DNA of 64,000 nucleotides from Nyssa sinensis (GCA_008638375.1 CM018052.1:8515506-8579505); one strand, 5' to 3'. Counted from the first letter of the stretch, positions 1 through 12,889 are shown. Notes: a model not told the origin generated them from the letters alone. Numbers and translations: made by a program.

Positions 1-2133
1 GACCTTTATTCGACCTCTACTTTGCACTTACAGTGCTCAGGGGTATTTTGGTCATTTTACGTTTTGTGTAATTCTGACCCCGATTCGTCCTCTAATCAAG
101 TATACAGTCTCACCAGTGTCTGGGCTCCTACCGGTATCAGTTTCGTCCCAATCAGACTTTGTTTAGGTCTCGTACGGTATCAGGGGTAATTTGGTAATTT
201 CGTGTGTTGTATTTTTCGGCACGTCAGTTCATAAAATGGACCTCACCATTGGGTCCAGAGCGTCCAACATAGTGAAATTGGACTGTCTGTTATGTTTAAT
301 CGGCCCTGGGTATCATTAAGGGCAATTCGGTCATTTACCATTTGTGTCTGTATTTTTCGAGACCTCGGTTCATTAAACAGACCTCACCGTTGAGTTCAGA
401 ATGTCCGAGATATTCAAAATAGGCTATCTGATATTTTTATTTGGGTTTGTGTACCATTAGGGGTAGTTCGGTCATTTATCACTTACGGGTCTGTATTTTT
501 CGGGACTGTATTTCCAAAATCGGACTGTACCATTGAGTCCAGAATGCTTGAAATAGTGAAAATACACTATTTATTTAATTTATTTGGACTCCATTTGACA
601 TATTTAATGTCTAGGGGTAAAATTGTAATTTTACCTATTTAATAAAATAATAAAATAATTATTTTATTATTTAATTAATTACCAGGGGCTTAAATGAAGA
701 AATTTTCCAAAATGTGGGCTACTGTGTAATATTTCTAAACAGTGGGGGCTAATCAGTAATTTCAGAAGACTTTAGGGTTTAAAAATGTAATTTCATAAAA
801 TTAGGGGTTTAGGCCATCCGGTTCTAGGGTTCAGGTGGCTGAACCGGTTCAAAACAATTTAAACCAACCGGTTCACTAACCTTTGGAAAACCGGAATAGC
901 ATATTCCAGTTAACCCTAATCTGGCCCCTATCCGTGGTTTGGACAGACTTAATCCAGGATTTCAATTTATTAATCATGTTGCCAAACAGTCGGATTTCAA
1001 TTTAAAATCAAGACAGTAAACCTTAAACGGTGCCGTTCCAATTAATTCGGTGGCATCCCTCTTCGCTCAACACGTGTCCGAGTTGGCCCGGTTGACTCGG
1101 CTCAAGGCAGCGAGTCAACTCGGTCGTCTTCTTCATCAAATTACCCTCGGTTGCCCTAGTTTCTGCAGATTTCTTCTTCCAATTTCGTGCTATTTCAAGC
1201 ACGGTTTTCGGCCTGTTTTGGTTTCAAACATCTTCTGGATGTCATGCCAACAGTTTGGCATCGATTTTATGGATCGAAGCCATGCATGGGGTGTTGTTTG
1301 GCTGATTATCGTGCAAAGTTTCAGTTCGGTCGTACGACCCCGTTTCTCCACCAAATCGCACGAGGTTAGGCTTGTTGTGACCGTACCTCCATGGGGATCA
1401 ACATCCCATTTATAAATTTCGGTTTAGAGGCCTATTTTCGAGTTTGGGTTCCATGGCCGAGACCTATAGGTTCGGTTTTGAGGGTCTACCCGTGTGAGTT
1501 TCAGTCGCGGATGGTGATTTTTAAACACCTAATGGGGTCTAGTTCAGGTCTGGGTAACTCAAATCAAGTTCGGTGGAGGTTGATCAGACCCTATTCAGTG
1601 CAGGTCCATTAATGGCAGATTTTGTGTTTTTGCTTGAATTCCAAGCAGTTTGATGGTCCATTTCAAGCCTAAATAACCCAGATCTCATCAACTAGTTAGC
1701 ATGCATGCAATTCTAGTTCTACAATGCACAAAACAGTACCCAAAACTTCAGATCAAGAATTGAAGCAAATTTTGAAAATATACCTCATAACCGACCACTG
1801 TCCATGTTCCCATGCTTCGTGGTTCAGTCCTTGGGCACTTCAGAGCTTCAACCATGTCTCAGTTCCTTTTTGGTGCATCTCCAATGAAGACACACACACC
1901 ATGGACACATGTGTATACACATGCAAGGCCTTCTCTCTCTATAAATTCTCTCTCTAGCAGATCCATCATCACAGGTACAGAGATCTGTTTTGGATTTCTA
2001 GTTTCCTCCCCCTCCCCCACGAGACACACAAGACATAATATATACAAGCATAGACATGTATATATTTTATAAATTAACTTGTTGCATGGACTCCCATTGG
2101 TGGAGAGGGTGGTCCAATCAGAATTGAATCTCC

Positions 2134-2167
<34 letters not shown>

Positions 2168-2775
2168 ATATATTATATATATCATATGTGGGCTGCATGA
2201 GACCTCATTGGTCCAATTGGTTGGCAGCTTGGGGCAACTTTGAATATATATACAATTTAGTTGTATATATGTGCACAAAGTAATGGCAGCCCAGTTGATA
2301 AATTTTTTGAGAAAAAGTCATTCCCTCAAAGGTGAAGGGTTCAATTCCCTTATCCACCATTTTGGCCATTTTTCACCATTTTTGGTTAAGGCCTTGTTTG
2401 GCTGCGCATTAATTCAGTTTCTGATGTTTGCCTCATAACTTTCATTCCGTAACTCCTTTTTCGATGCAGTTTGTTCCGAGAGTTTCATATTTCAGTTATC
2501 TACAGTGTCGGAGGTTCCGTGTCATTTATTAGTCATTCGGGATTTCTGTGGTTAATTAATTCAAATTCCGTCAGTGTTAAATTGACACTATTTCACCTAA
2601 TTAATTGGTAATTAGGTTCGGGTATTGTACCCTATTCCTGAACATGTTTTAATTATTCTATTGGTCTAGTGTGACCACCGGGAGATTAAGGTTAATTTCC
2701 TTAATTATTCCCTAAGCCGGTACTAATTAATAATTAATTATTTAATTATTAATTATACAGAGTCGGGGTGTTACA
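1..2775 (-). mobile_element. End of a long LTR (probably solo), cut by the window edge
   Basis: The block ends in GGGTGTTACA, the outer end of the same long-LTR superfamily found complete at five other places here. Read on the minus strand this is the TGTAACACCC start of the LTR. The following bases caagg (2776-2780) are the expected target duplication, but the partner copy lies outside the window. Inside are AT-rich sequence, scattered phrases also seen in the other LTRs (for example around 58250-58500), a (TA)n tract at about 2137-2164, and no convincing coding region. It sits inside copia pol, because integrase reading begins directly after it. Confidence 0.6.
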
Positions 2776-2780
2776 CAAGG

Positions 2781-5213
2781 AGGATGGAAAGCCTTGGTGG
2801 GAAGAGATATATCCTAGTCTTGGTATATGACTTCTCTAGATATTCTTTTGTTGATTACTTGAGAGAGAAGACATTATTTTTTTATGTTGTTATAAAAATA
2901 TGTAATAGAATTCAAAATGACAAAGGTTATGAAATCAATAGAATGAGAAGTGACCATGGGAAGGAATTTGAAAAATCCCCCGTCACTACTTATTCTGATG
3001 ACCTTGGCATTCAACATGAAGTTTTGACCCTTATTATCTCCAAAAAAAATAAGGTTGTAGAGAGGAAAAACCGAGCCATACAAGATATGGCTAGGGCTAT
3101 GCTGCATGAAAAAAACATTAGTAGAAGGTTTTGGGCCGAAGCTGTCAACATATCTTGTAACACCATAAATAGAGTGTATCTTAGTCCCAGTTCACACCAA
3201 ACTCCATATGAGCTTTGAACAGGTAGAAAACTGTCAAAATACTTTGGGGTTTTTAGTAGCAAATGCTATATCCTTAAAGATGGAAGGACTCTAGGTAAGT
3301 TTGACCAACGGTGTAATGTTGGTATTTCCTAGGTTACTCCATAAATAGTTGATCCTTTAAGGACTACAACACTAGAAAAAGTGTGTAATGGAGTTAATAA
3401 ATGTGACCATAGATGATGGTGGGGTAATTCCTAGTGAAGATGAAAGTGTAGAGAGTTTAGAGCCACTAATAGATCAACATTTGGAAAACATCACAAATGA
3501 TAATGCCAATGACAATGTAAATGACGTGGTTGATGAAGTGGGTAACTTATCTAATCTAGATAGACGTTTACCTCTTTAGGTTAGGAAAGGCCATGACCCA
3601 GCCAAAGTTATTGGAAAGGTTGGCAAAGGTATCATAATTAGGTCTCAACTTCAAAATGAAGGAAGCTTCCATTGGTTCACTTCAAAAATAAAGCCCAAAA
3701 ACATCAAAGAGGTTCTTCAACATGAAGATTGGATACTTGTTATGCAAAACAAATTACTCAAATTTTCAAAACTTGATGTTTTGGAGCTTGTACCTAAACC
3801 ATCTCACTACAATGTTATAGGAACCAAGTGGATTTTCAAGAATAAATTGGATGAACATGATACAATTATGAGAAACAAGGTTAGGTTGGTTCCTCAAGGT
3901 TATACCCAAGTAGAGGGTATTGACTTTGATGAGAATTTTTCCCTTGTAGCTAGGTTGGAGAGTGTAAAACTTCTCCAATCCATGGCATGCCATTTGAAAT
4001 TCAAGTTTTTCAAATAGATGTGAAGAGTGCCTTCTTTCTTGGCATTCTTAAGGAAGAAGTCTATGTTGAGAAACACAAAGGATTTGAAGATCCTCAAAAT
4101 CCCACTCATGTGAATCGTTTTAAGAAATCCTTATATGGATTGAAGTAAGCTCTTAAAGCTTTGTATGAGAGGCTTTCGACTTATATCCTTGAAAAAGGTT
4201 TTTCAAGAGGGGGAGCCGATAAGATAATGTTTGTGAGAAAGGATGGGAGGGATTTTGTGATCTCTCAATTCTATGTGGATGACACTGTGTTTGGATCCAC
4301 AAGCACCAAACATACTCCTAAATTGTTTACAAAAATGAAGATATGTTTTGAAATGAGTATGGTTGATGAGCTCACTTACTTCTTAAAGCTTCAAGTAAGG
4401 CAATTGGTTGATGGGATCTTGATCTCTCAAACCAAATATACCAAGAAATTAGTTAAGAAGTTTGGGCTTGAATCAGCTAAGCATGCTAGGACTCCCATAA
4501 GTATTAGTACTAAGCTTAGCAAGGACACTATTGACAAAGATATGGAATCTACACTCTATAGAAGTATGATAGGTAGTCTCCTTTACCTCACATCTAGTCG
4601 GCCCGACATTGCCTTTAGTGTTGGAGTGTGTGTCCATTTTCAATCGTGTCCTAAGGAGTCCACTTAATATCTGTCAAAAAGGTTATTAGAAATGTAAATG
4701 GGACCCCAGGATATGGCATTTGGTATCCCTTTTATACCAATGCATCTTTAGCAGCATACTCTGATACCGATTGGGTCAGATATGTGGATTACCGAAAGAA
4801 CACTTTCGGGGGTACTTCAACTTAGGGAATGCCTTGGTTTTATGGCACAGTAAGAGGCAAAATTCCATTTCACTATCCACTGCCAAGGCCGAGTATATAG
4901 CAGTGGGTAGTTGTTGTGCCCAATGGTTTGGATTAAACAAATGCTGATGGATTACTTAATGGAAGTTAGCATGATGACGGTACATTGTGACAACTCGAGT
5001 GTCATTAATATATCAAAAAATCCAGTCCAACATTCTAGAACAAAGCATATTGACATCCGACATTATTTTATTAGAGAGTTAGTAAAGGAGGGTGTCATTT
5101 CTATGCTTTATGTTCCTACCGAACATCAACTCACCGATATCTTCACAAAATCCTTAGATTCCCTTAGATTCAATTATCTTAGGAATTCTATCGGTGTATG
5201 CACTGTTGAGTGA
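2781..5213 (+). pseudogene. Ty1/copia pol remnant (Sirevirus-like integrase, RT, RNase H)
   Basis: This is a broken polyprotein of a copia retrotransposon. The integrase core is at 2784-3218, with FSRYSF, a RSDHGKEF motif and VVERKNR, and the usual VDDFSR reads VYDFSR. A spacer at 3388-3579 is followed by reverse transcriptase from 3742: GTKWIFKNK, then a frame change near 4010, SAFFLG, SLYGLK and the catalytic FYVDD near 4273. RNase H spans about 4720-5213 (DNSSVINISKNP, SRTKHIDIR, LTDIFTKSLD). The RNase H wording resembles Sireviruses. Several stops and frame changes break it. Gag and protease lie upstream, displaced by the LTR that ends at 2775. Confidence 0.88.
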
Positions 5214-5792
5214 GTGTTCGTTATCTTATAGCTTAGGTTGTTTCATTTGAGTTTATTATTCCGTAGGTTTTTTATTTCACTTTTTGGAATTCTTGTCATT
5301 TATTCCTAGTTAGGATCCTTCCTTACTTTGTTATAATCAAATTTCAAAAATATTTTTCTTTTCTTGGCATGGCTAATCTCGATCCCATAAATAAACTTTG
5401 ATGCAATATAAGTACTTAAGACTATAAAATGTGTTCTTTATTTGATAATTATCTCACATTTAGTCTTGGTTACTTAATTGCATGCAATCTCACTAGCTAC
5501 TCATTATATCATAGGGAGTTATCATTGTATGAATTCATTTATGAGATTGACTTATTGATTAATTGGATCAAACAGTTTTATGTTTTTCTTCTAATAATTA
5601 TGGCTAGAAAGATTGACTTAGGATGACATAAAAAAATCCTACAAAAGAAAAAGAAAGAAAAAGGAAAAAAGGAAAATCTTCAAAATAAAATGTAGAAAAA
5701 TTCAAAAAACAAGACACAAAAGGCTTCCTTTGAGCTAGTATGTATTCTAGCATTGGATGTCATTTGAAAAGAGTTGCCTACTTAATACTGTA
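5214..5792 (+). other. Copia 3' region, no gene
   Basis: The sequence after the RNase H stop is AT-rich and has a strong purine tract of a and g at about 5640-5720, as often seen downstream of pol in Sirevirus-type elements. A 65-codon open frame at 5429-5626 looks like chance. I could not find the copia 3' LTR. The region is cut at 5793 by another LTR. Confidence 0.5.
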
Positions 5793-7397
5793 TGTAGACA
5801 CCTCATTTTGTGACCCTTGATTGGGTAGGAGAAATTCAGTAATTATGCCAATAAACCAACTTCTAGTAGGATTCACTCTTTTTAGGACTCTCTTGTTAGA
5901 GTCCCAGTCCAAGTAGGTCTCTTCTTAAAAGAGTCCTAGTCTCGTTAGGACTCTCTTGTCGAAGTCCCAGTCCTAGTAGGACTCTTCCTATCATAGTCCT
6001 ATTCCCATTTGGACTTTTCCCATCAGAGTCCCACACATAATAGGACTTTTTCCATAAGAGTCCCACACTTGGTAGGAATCTTCTGCCCATCAGAGGGCAT
6101 TTTAGTAATTTTGGCACATTTTTGCTAATTAAGGGGATTTTGATAATTTTTGCACAATCCTACCATTGGTAGGGCTCTTTGGTCACTTGAGGAAGACTTT
6201 TGTAATTTCCATACCATTTTATCCATCAGGGATTAATTTGGTAATTTCAACCATTTGGTAATAAATTAGGCACATTTTCATGCATTGAGGGGCAATTTGG
6301 TCATTTCACATGTCTTGTAGCAATCTAGAGATTTTTCACTAAATTTGGGGCAATTTGGTAATATTACGTGATAGTAGTTTATTTATGCACAATTAGGACT
6401 TTCCATTTCTAGAGTTTTCATAAATCTGATTGCTAAATATTTCTTTAAAATGAGAAACATTAAACCGGGGTGTTTGCATTTTAGAGTTTATTTCCAAGTA
6501 AATTATATTTTTCTTAATTCCCATTGGGTCATGCATATAGACATCAATTCCATTGGCTCTTGCATTTTCACTCAAGAAATTATCCTAGACCTCCGTTTTA
6601 AGGTTTCATTTTAAGCCATTGGATTGAATCTCTATATTTTTCCTATAAATAGAGCCATTTGGTCGTCACTTTTCAACACACAATTCCAGAGCTTTATGTT
6701 GTTAGTATAGTTCTTGAGCTATCTTTCTAAGAACTCTCCCTCTTCCAAAATTGAAGCCCTGCCGAAGCGACAATTTTTGAACTAAAGAAGAAGTCGAAGA
6801 TCTACCCGTTTGAAGACTCTGAATCAGATTTCCTAAACCAAAGTGCTACCCGACTACTACGACTAAATAAGGTACGCATCTCAAACCCTTAACAGTCTTC
6901 TTTAATCTAGTTGATCTTGCCTATTTTATCACTCTTGATAAAAAAAAAAAAGGGGGGGTAAATCGGAGAACTACGTGACTCCGATTTCATTTTTAACATG
7001 AATACGTAGAAAGCCTTTGGACTTGAATCAAATCTTGAATCTTTTTTTTTTTGTTTATTTTTTTCTTTATGTAAGATCATTTATTCTTTATTGTTTCTAT
7101 TTCTACACCCTTTTTTCCTAATGAAATAGCCCTGTGAATGTTTGAGGCTGATCTATTCGGATCAGACAAGGTGGGTGCCTAACATCTTCCCACTCTGTAC
7201 CTTAGCCTCCGGATTGATTTTCTTTGGTTATGCAGATTTAGTGATTTTACTTTATTTAACCCATGTCAGGGGGTTTAGTATGTATTTTGGATCCAAAGTG
7301 ATGTAATTCACTTAATTTTGTTTCTTTTGGTTTTCCTTTACATGTATTATTCTTTCATAAATTGTAATAGGTTTACTTGTTTAAATTGCCCAAAACA
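5793..7397 (+). mobile_element. 1.6 kb LTR of a Ty3-type element
   Basis: The sequence starts TGTAGACACC and ends CAAAACA. It is followed after three bases by TGGCGACTCC, a primer-binding-site form found in plant Ty3/gypsy elements, so it reads as a 5' LTR on the plus strand. A related LTR lies inverted at 60719-62230: both share the start (GACACCTCATTTTGTGACCC here), the segment around GGAGAACTACGT, and the end plus primer site. A minisatellite lies at 5881-6085. The preceding bases are ctgta; no matching duplication was found downstream, so the element is not a clean solo LTR. Confidence 0.66.
5881..6085 (+). repeat. Minisatellite of about 32 bp in the 5793 LTR
   Basis: About six imperfect units carry the core GAGTCCCAGTCC and a following TAGGACTCTT-like stretch. 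Units are 29-38 bp and diverged. The related inverted LTR at 60719-62230 has a different tandem array in a comparable position. Confidence 0.65.
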
Positions 7398-7520
7398 AGC
7401 TGGCGACTCCTCATCTTTTCTCTATTTCACATAAGAGGAGATCCTTCCCACCTTCAGGGAAGGAACAAGCTGGGATTCCTTTAAATCCACACAAGGTGGA
7501 TTTTTTCCAACGGTGGTGCC
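7398..7520 (+). other. Primer-binding site and start of the leader of the 5793 element
   Basis: TGGCGACTCC begins at 7401. About 100 bp further on is TTTTTCCAACGGTGG, matched on the minus strand near 60625-60650, where TTTTTCCAACAGTGG is read. The same order of LTR end, primer site and this motif in both copies supports calling them one family. No gag could be read after it. Confidence 0.55.
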
Positions 7521-8330
7521 CACAGTGTGAAAGCCGCCTTGCAAAAGTGAGATTAAAGCAAGATTTCTTGATTATTGAAGTTGTGCTCTTGAATGAAATT
7601 AGGTGATAATTCCTTGGGTTAATCACTAGTTGTTTGAGGTTATTGTGGGATGAAACATTCAACACCACAGTGATAACCTTGACATGAAAGTGTTTCATGG
7701 ATGGACTTAATGTATATATTTAACTCCAATGTGAAAGTGTTTAGAGGGCGAGCTTGTATGTTATGAGGTGTTCTAGGGTTATGTGTGTCATTTTTGTTAA
7801 AAACTTTAAATGTCGCCACAACTTTAAGTGTCCTCACAAATTTAAGTTCAATTAAGAAATTGGGATGTTGCTTAGCCATGCTAATTTTAGACATTTCCTT
7901 GTCTAATTTTTTATTATATTTCCCCTATTTTTAAGTTGAGTGAAGAAGAGCAAGTGAAAATAAAGCAGGGCACTCTGTTCTGATAAAAGAAAACTTACCT
8001 ACTTGTGGTCGTTCGAACGAACAAGGAGCTCGTTCAAACAAATGAGCATTTAAATCAGGTGAGAAGTGTGCCTTGTTTGAATGAATCACCCTTTGTTCGA
8101 ATGAAGGCTTGTTCAAACAAAGACCATTTCATTTGAACAAACGTCAGAACCATTTGAAATTCGCAAACTTCAGATCAGTTCTTCCATTCTCTTCATGAAT
8201 TCTCTTATTTTCTCTCACTTTCCCCAGTTTTCTTGCTTAATTTTTGTCATCACATTCGCTACTTTTAGTTTCTACTTCGGTTATTGTGATCTACGCATTG
8301 AGGGCTACATTGTGATTGTTAAGTTTACTT
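7521..8330. other. Unassigned sequence, no gene seen
   Basis: No protein of recognisable type is encoded here. Around 8010-8160 a motif of the type GTTCGAACGAAC or GTTCAAACAAA recurs about six times in both orientations. The region may be the rest of the 5793 element or of the disrupted copia element; I cannot decide. Confidence 0.4.
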
Positions 8331-9334
8331 TTATTTCTCCACCCTAGTGGTAGTAACAAGCCAATTCCTTTCACATGAAATGATCCATTTTAGTCTTTCT
8401 ACCAAAAAAATATGCGTAACTCATTGGTATATTTAAATGAATATAACAATAACAAATATAGTTGCAATCACGTGTATAATGAAGGTGTAACTTATGTACG
8501 CATTGCAAGAACTAAGATTTGCAAAGCGCAAATTATTTTCTGAAATAAGTGCAACTCTTGTAACGTTTGTGCAACTATTTCAAACTTACGGTGCAACTTA
8601 CTACAACCTTTGGTGCAATTATTATAAATCTGAATATTCCACTTATACAAGATAAGTAAGGTGCAACTCTCGTAACTTTTGGTGCAACTATTTCAAACGT
8701 AAAGTGTAACTTCCATACCGTTAGGTGCAACTCTTATAATACTGAATAAATAACTTACACAAACAAAGCAAAACAAAGATATGATGAAGTCATTCTTGCT
8801 CTCTTTCTATAAGTGTGTATGAGTATATATGTGTGACGTGTATAACTACACAAAAACACAAATAACACAAGATAGCCACAAGAATCAATATTTTTTTCCT
8901 TTTACTTTTTTCACAACTTCACTTTCTTTTTCATGAAAGGTCAAAGAAATAGTACAGGAAATACACAAGTCTTAATGTGTGTGAGCGAGTGAGAGAGGGG
9001 GTAGAAGTTAATGGCAAGAGAGGGGGAGAGAAAGACTTACCTATTGGAGGCGACGTCGACGACGATGGAGACAACTTTAATTGGTTAGTGGGATGGTACG
9101 ACGACAAAGGTTAGGGTTAGAGGAATCACTTGGCTGTCTGAAAATGCATAAGTAAAATAAGGGCAGAGCTTTGAAAGGATATTTTTGTCCTATAAAATGT
9201 CAAATAGAAAAGTTGATGTATTTGTAATATTTATGTTCTTTTTCTAATTTAGGTAAAAAACATGACTTATCATAAATTAGACTCTAAACGTGATTGAATC
9301 CTAAATATAGGCCAGACTTTTGAGGCGCAATTAA
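8331..9334 (+). repeat. Extra MULE terminal inverted repeat (right-end type)
   Basis: This block repeats, in the same orientation, the right end of the MULE at 18661-19625. Shared stretches include CTTTTATTTCTCCACCCTA, TCATGAAAGGTCAAAGAAAT, the GACGACGA cluster and TATAAAATGTCAAATAGAAA. It is also inverted relative to the adjoining left TIR at 9341-10250. It therefore looks like the right end of a second, mostly lost element of the same family standing head-to-head with this one. Confidence 0.75.
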
Positions 9335-9340
9335 AATTTA

Positions 9341-10250
9341 GTTAAAATTTGGCTTATATTTAGGATTCAGTCATGGTTAGAGTCTAATTTGGGAAAAGGT
9401 CATATTTTGTACCTAAATTAGAAAAAGATCATAAAAAGAACAAATGCATGAACTTCTTCTATTTGACATTTTATAAGACAAAAATACCCTTTCAAAGCTC
9501 TGTCCAAAATTTATCCAAATGATTCCCCTAACGCTAACCCTCGCCATCGTACCATGTCATTAACCAACCACAGTCGTTGTCGTTACCATCGCCTCACCGT
9601 TACCATCGACTCACCGTTAACTCGTCGTCGCCTTGCCCTCGCCGTCATTGTTGCCTCGTTGTCGCCATCAATCTCGCCTCCAATAGGTAAGTCGTTCTCT
9701 CCCACTCTCTTGCCATTAGCTTCTACCCCCTCTCTCACTTACTCAAACATATGAAGACTTGTGTATTTCCTATACTATTTCTTTGACATTCCATGAAAAA
9801 GAAAGTGAAGTTGTGAAAAAAGAAAAAAGAAAGAACCTTTGATTATTGTGGCGACCTTGTGTTATTTGTGTTTTTTTGTAGTTATTTGTGATTCTTGTGG
9901 CTACCTTGTGTTATTTGTGCTTTTTAATATTGTTGGTGTTTGTAACATACAACATATAGGTAGTTTATATGTAAATGTTCATTAAAAGCCACACCATGAG
10001 TGGAACCCTCACAACTTTCAGGAGCAAGCCAGTAATGTTAAGGTGTAACCCACAAAACCTAAGGTACAACTCACGTAACACTGCATCAGGTTGGTACTGG
10101 ATGATTATTTACACCTAGTGTAACCCTAAAAACTTTAAGGTGAAACCCAGTAATGCTAAGGTGCAATCCACATAACCTAAGATGCAACTCATATAACACT
10201 GCATCATGTTGTACTTGATGATATGAAACTAGTGCAACTCTCTCAACTTT
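9341..10250 (+). repeat. Left TIR of the MULE
   Basis: It is inverted relative to 18860-19625 and to 8331-9334. Its outer part reads GGCTTATATTTAGGATTCAG, matching the reverse of ACTGAATACTAAATATAAG near 19592. It contains ATTTGACATTTTATAAGACA, a run of GTCGTCG, ACCATCG and similar, and inward a series of gtgcaaccc / aaggtgcaac subrepeats. Confidence 0.78.
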
Positions 10251-10349
10251 AGGGTGCAACCCACTTATTCTAAGGTGCAACCCACACAACTGAAGGTGAA
10301 ACTCACATAACATTGCATCATATTTGATAACATATTGTTGTCAATTTAT

Positions 10350-10589
10350 AATAGTTTATCTGTGGGTAAATTATGAGTTTGATAATAATTTATGTTTACC
10401 TTTGGTTAGCTTTTTCTTTACATACTGTAAAAGGTAGTCTCCTTGCTTGTTCTCTACTGTTAATGGTATTTTTCTTGCTATTTTTCTATTATTAATTCAT
10501 CTCATGCCCTTATATTGATTTTTTTTTTATCTTTTGAGATTTAATCTACAAAAATTGAAGAAATAAACAGATTTTGTTTTTGAAAAAAA
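10350..10589. other. AT-rich spacer inside the MULE
   Basis: The region between the TIR subrepeats and the first accessory frame is AT-rich, with no coding sequence or repeat that I can identify. It may hold the promoter of the plus-strand frames. Confidence 0.4.
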
Positions 10590-11150
10590 ATGGTAAGATA
10601 CAAAATGAGAGCCAGTAGAAGATTACTTAGTGAGGAAGATGCAAAATCAAGTGGGAAGTCATCCCCTGAACAGCCATCCCCTCCTACAAATGAAGGAGAA
10701 AGCCCAATATCACGACGACCACAACAACAGTCCAAGAAGAAACAATCTGGGTGGTTGTTATTCTTGTGAGCTAATTCTCTTATGTATATTTTTTTAATTA
10801 CTAATGCATTTATTTTGTAACATATTAATTGATGAGTGTTGTATTTGTGGGTAACAGTGCAAAAGTATGTAGTGGATTCGGTCTAAGTAAATATTAGATG
10901 AAGTACAATACGTCAGAGGTGCCAACAAAAATCATCAATTAAACACCTAATATATATTAGTTTTATATTAAATTATCAATAACCTATTTACATCAATTTT
11001 GTTTATATGTTTGTTACATAGGTTTCTCAATTAGCATCTAAGTGGTGGAGTGAAATGACAGTAGAAGAAAGAACTCCATACATAGATGCAACAAGGAAAT
11101 AACAAGAAGCCTTTAAGACAACGATTTAAGGTGTTTCGATGAAAAAGATT
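10590..11150 (+). pseudogene. HMG-box-like accessory gene remnant in the MULE
   Basis: An ATG at 10590 opens 59 codons. The frame is basic and charged (RASRRLLSEEDA, then SKKKQSGW) and stops at 10767. After AT-rich, probably intronic DNA, a second exon-like stretch at about 11019-11140 reads SQLASKWWSEMTVEERTPY followed by IDATRK. This resembles the second half of plant HMG-boxes (AGxKWKxM, EEKAPYV, AKAxKRK). A stop interrupts it at TAA after ATRK. The match rests on this motif only. It could be an accessory gene or a captured host fragment. Confidence 0.45.
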
Positions 11151-11279
11151 AAGGTATAGAATTTTACCTTATCATATCCAATTTTAAAAGATTATGTGAA
11201 ACTTATTTTGGGTATTGATAATATTTATTTCATTTTTCAGGAGCTTTCTTTTCGAACTAGAAGCTCACCAAATATTGTG

Positions 11280-11800
11280 ATCGGGTTGTTGAAGGAAATT
11301 AGAAATGATAAAAGAAGGGGGCAACAATAAAAGCGATGGGGTTTGCATCTCTAATGGAGTTAAGATGCCATGCACTTCCTAGAGATTTTATGATGCTTTT
11401 ACTTGAGCATTTTGACCCAGAGTAGATGGTTCTTCATGTTGACGAGTATAACCCCATTGTTGTCACTGAAGGTGACGTGGCTTTTATCTTAGGTGTTTCT
11501 TGTACAAGAAAAGGAATGCCCCGAGAGGTTGAGAAGGTGGATCTATAACGAGTACAGTCACATATCCCTTTAATGTCTTTAAAGGCATTATATGACGTTG
11601 TTGTAAATGGTGAAAGGGGCTTGAACTGCAAGCCTATGTTCCTTTTTCTACTTGGGTGCTTTTTCTACCCGACAACAAAGGATGTTGCCAGTCCTCGCCT
11701 ATTTCTTGCGATATCAGTTGTATCCTCAGCAATGAAGTATAATTGGGCTGAGTTTATACTTGATTGGTCAGTGGGTGAGGTCAAAAAATTAAAATAGTTG
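11280..11800 (+). pseudogene. Plant-specific LPRxF-type domain remnant in the MULE
   Basis: A frame with stops at 11431 and 11547 reads KAMGFASLMELRCHALPRDF, then LLLEHFDPE, VVTEGDVAFILGV, PMFLFLLGCFFYPTT and MKYNWAEFILDWSV. This pattern (GFxxLLxLxxxxLPR, FDP, ITEEDVxxVLGL, CPTTK, NWAxFVxD) is common in uncharacterised plant proteins often linked with MULEs and Ulp1-like proteases. I do not know its molecular function. A reading-frame shift near 11318 separates it from upstream coding. No protease domain was seen. Confidence 0.6.
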
Positions 11801-12330
11801 GTACAACAGAAAAAAATTACTGGTGGGGTTGGCGGTTGCCCATTTTTCCTTATGGTATATACATCTTACTTATTTTTCATGGTACTCATTTCAACATCTC
11901 TTCTATATATATACATTTGAACCAATCTTGACTATGTATTTAAATTATATATATATTTTTTTTATGTAGGAACACATCCAATATATCTGCAAACTTTATG
12001 TGATGGATTGGATAATGTATATCTTGAACAAAATTAGAGATCAAGTCTTGGGTCGTGCCCTTAAGGCAAGACGATATGTGAAGGGATGAGTTTGTCAAGA
12101 TATTATGGGGTTTATGTAATTTGAACAATGTAATTTGGACATGGTGTGAACACTTGTGAGTCTATAATTCATTGGGAAAATGATGTCAATATAAATTTTT
12201 TACTTTATGTATGTTTAATTTATTTGAAATATTGTGAATGTTTAGTTAAAATAGTCTAATGATGTGAATGTTTTATAATTGTGAAACAAGTCTAAATAGT
12301 AGATTTTGTAATTTTGATGTTGTTGAACTA
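11801..12330. other. Interior MULE sequence without an identified gene
   Basis: A few more in-frame words (for example GGCPFFLM near 11835 and DWIMYILNKIRDQVLGRAL near 12005-12060) suggest the accessory gene continues here through introns. Nothing further can be named. Confidence 0.4.
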
Positions 12331-12680
12331 GGTGCAACTGTATTAACCTAAGGTTCAACCCTATAATAATGGGGAGCAACTTGGTAAAACCTAAGGTACA
12401 ACTGTATTAACTTAAGGTGCAACCCCATAACACTATGCACCAACTTGTATTGCATGGTCTAAATCAAGCGCAACCCTCACAACCAAGGGAGAGAAAATAG
12501 GTAAAACTTGAGGGGTAACTGTATTAACCTAAGGTGCAACCCCATAACATTGTACACCAACTTGCATTTTATGATTTGAACCAGGTGTAACCCACACAAC
12601 CACGAGGAGCAACTGTGTAAAACCTTAGGTGCAACTATCATTTCCTAAGATGCAACCTTATAACACTACAACATTCTATA
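12330..12680 (+). repeat. Internal gtgcaac repeat cluster of the MULE
   Basis: The words aaggtgcaac, gtgcaaccc and aagg(t/g)caactgtatt recur many times at irregular spacing. The same words fill the inner TIRs at 10010-10320, 18860-19070 and 8500-8740. They lie in the gap between the convergent 3' ends of the plus-strand accessory frames and the minus-strand transposase. Confidence 0.7.
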
Positions 12681-12889
12681 CCAAGTAACTCATATCAACA
12701 GAAGATGCATATTTTTAACTTCTAAATCCAACATACACAAACTAATATTAATAATTGAAAACTACATAATGCTCGTAAGTCATTAAAAGTAGATACATTG
12801 AAATGTTCACAATATAACAAAAGTCATTACATAGCATAGCTAAGTTAAAACAATCCTTACGAGCACCAATATAAATTTCAAAAATGGTG

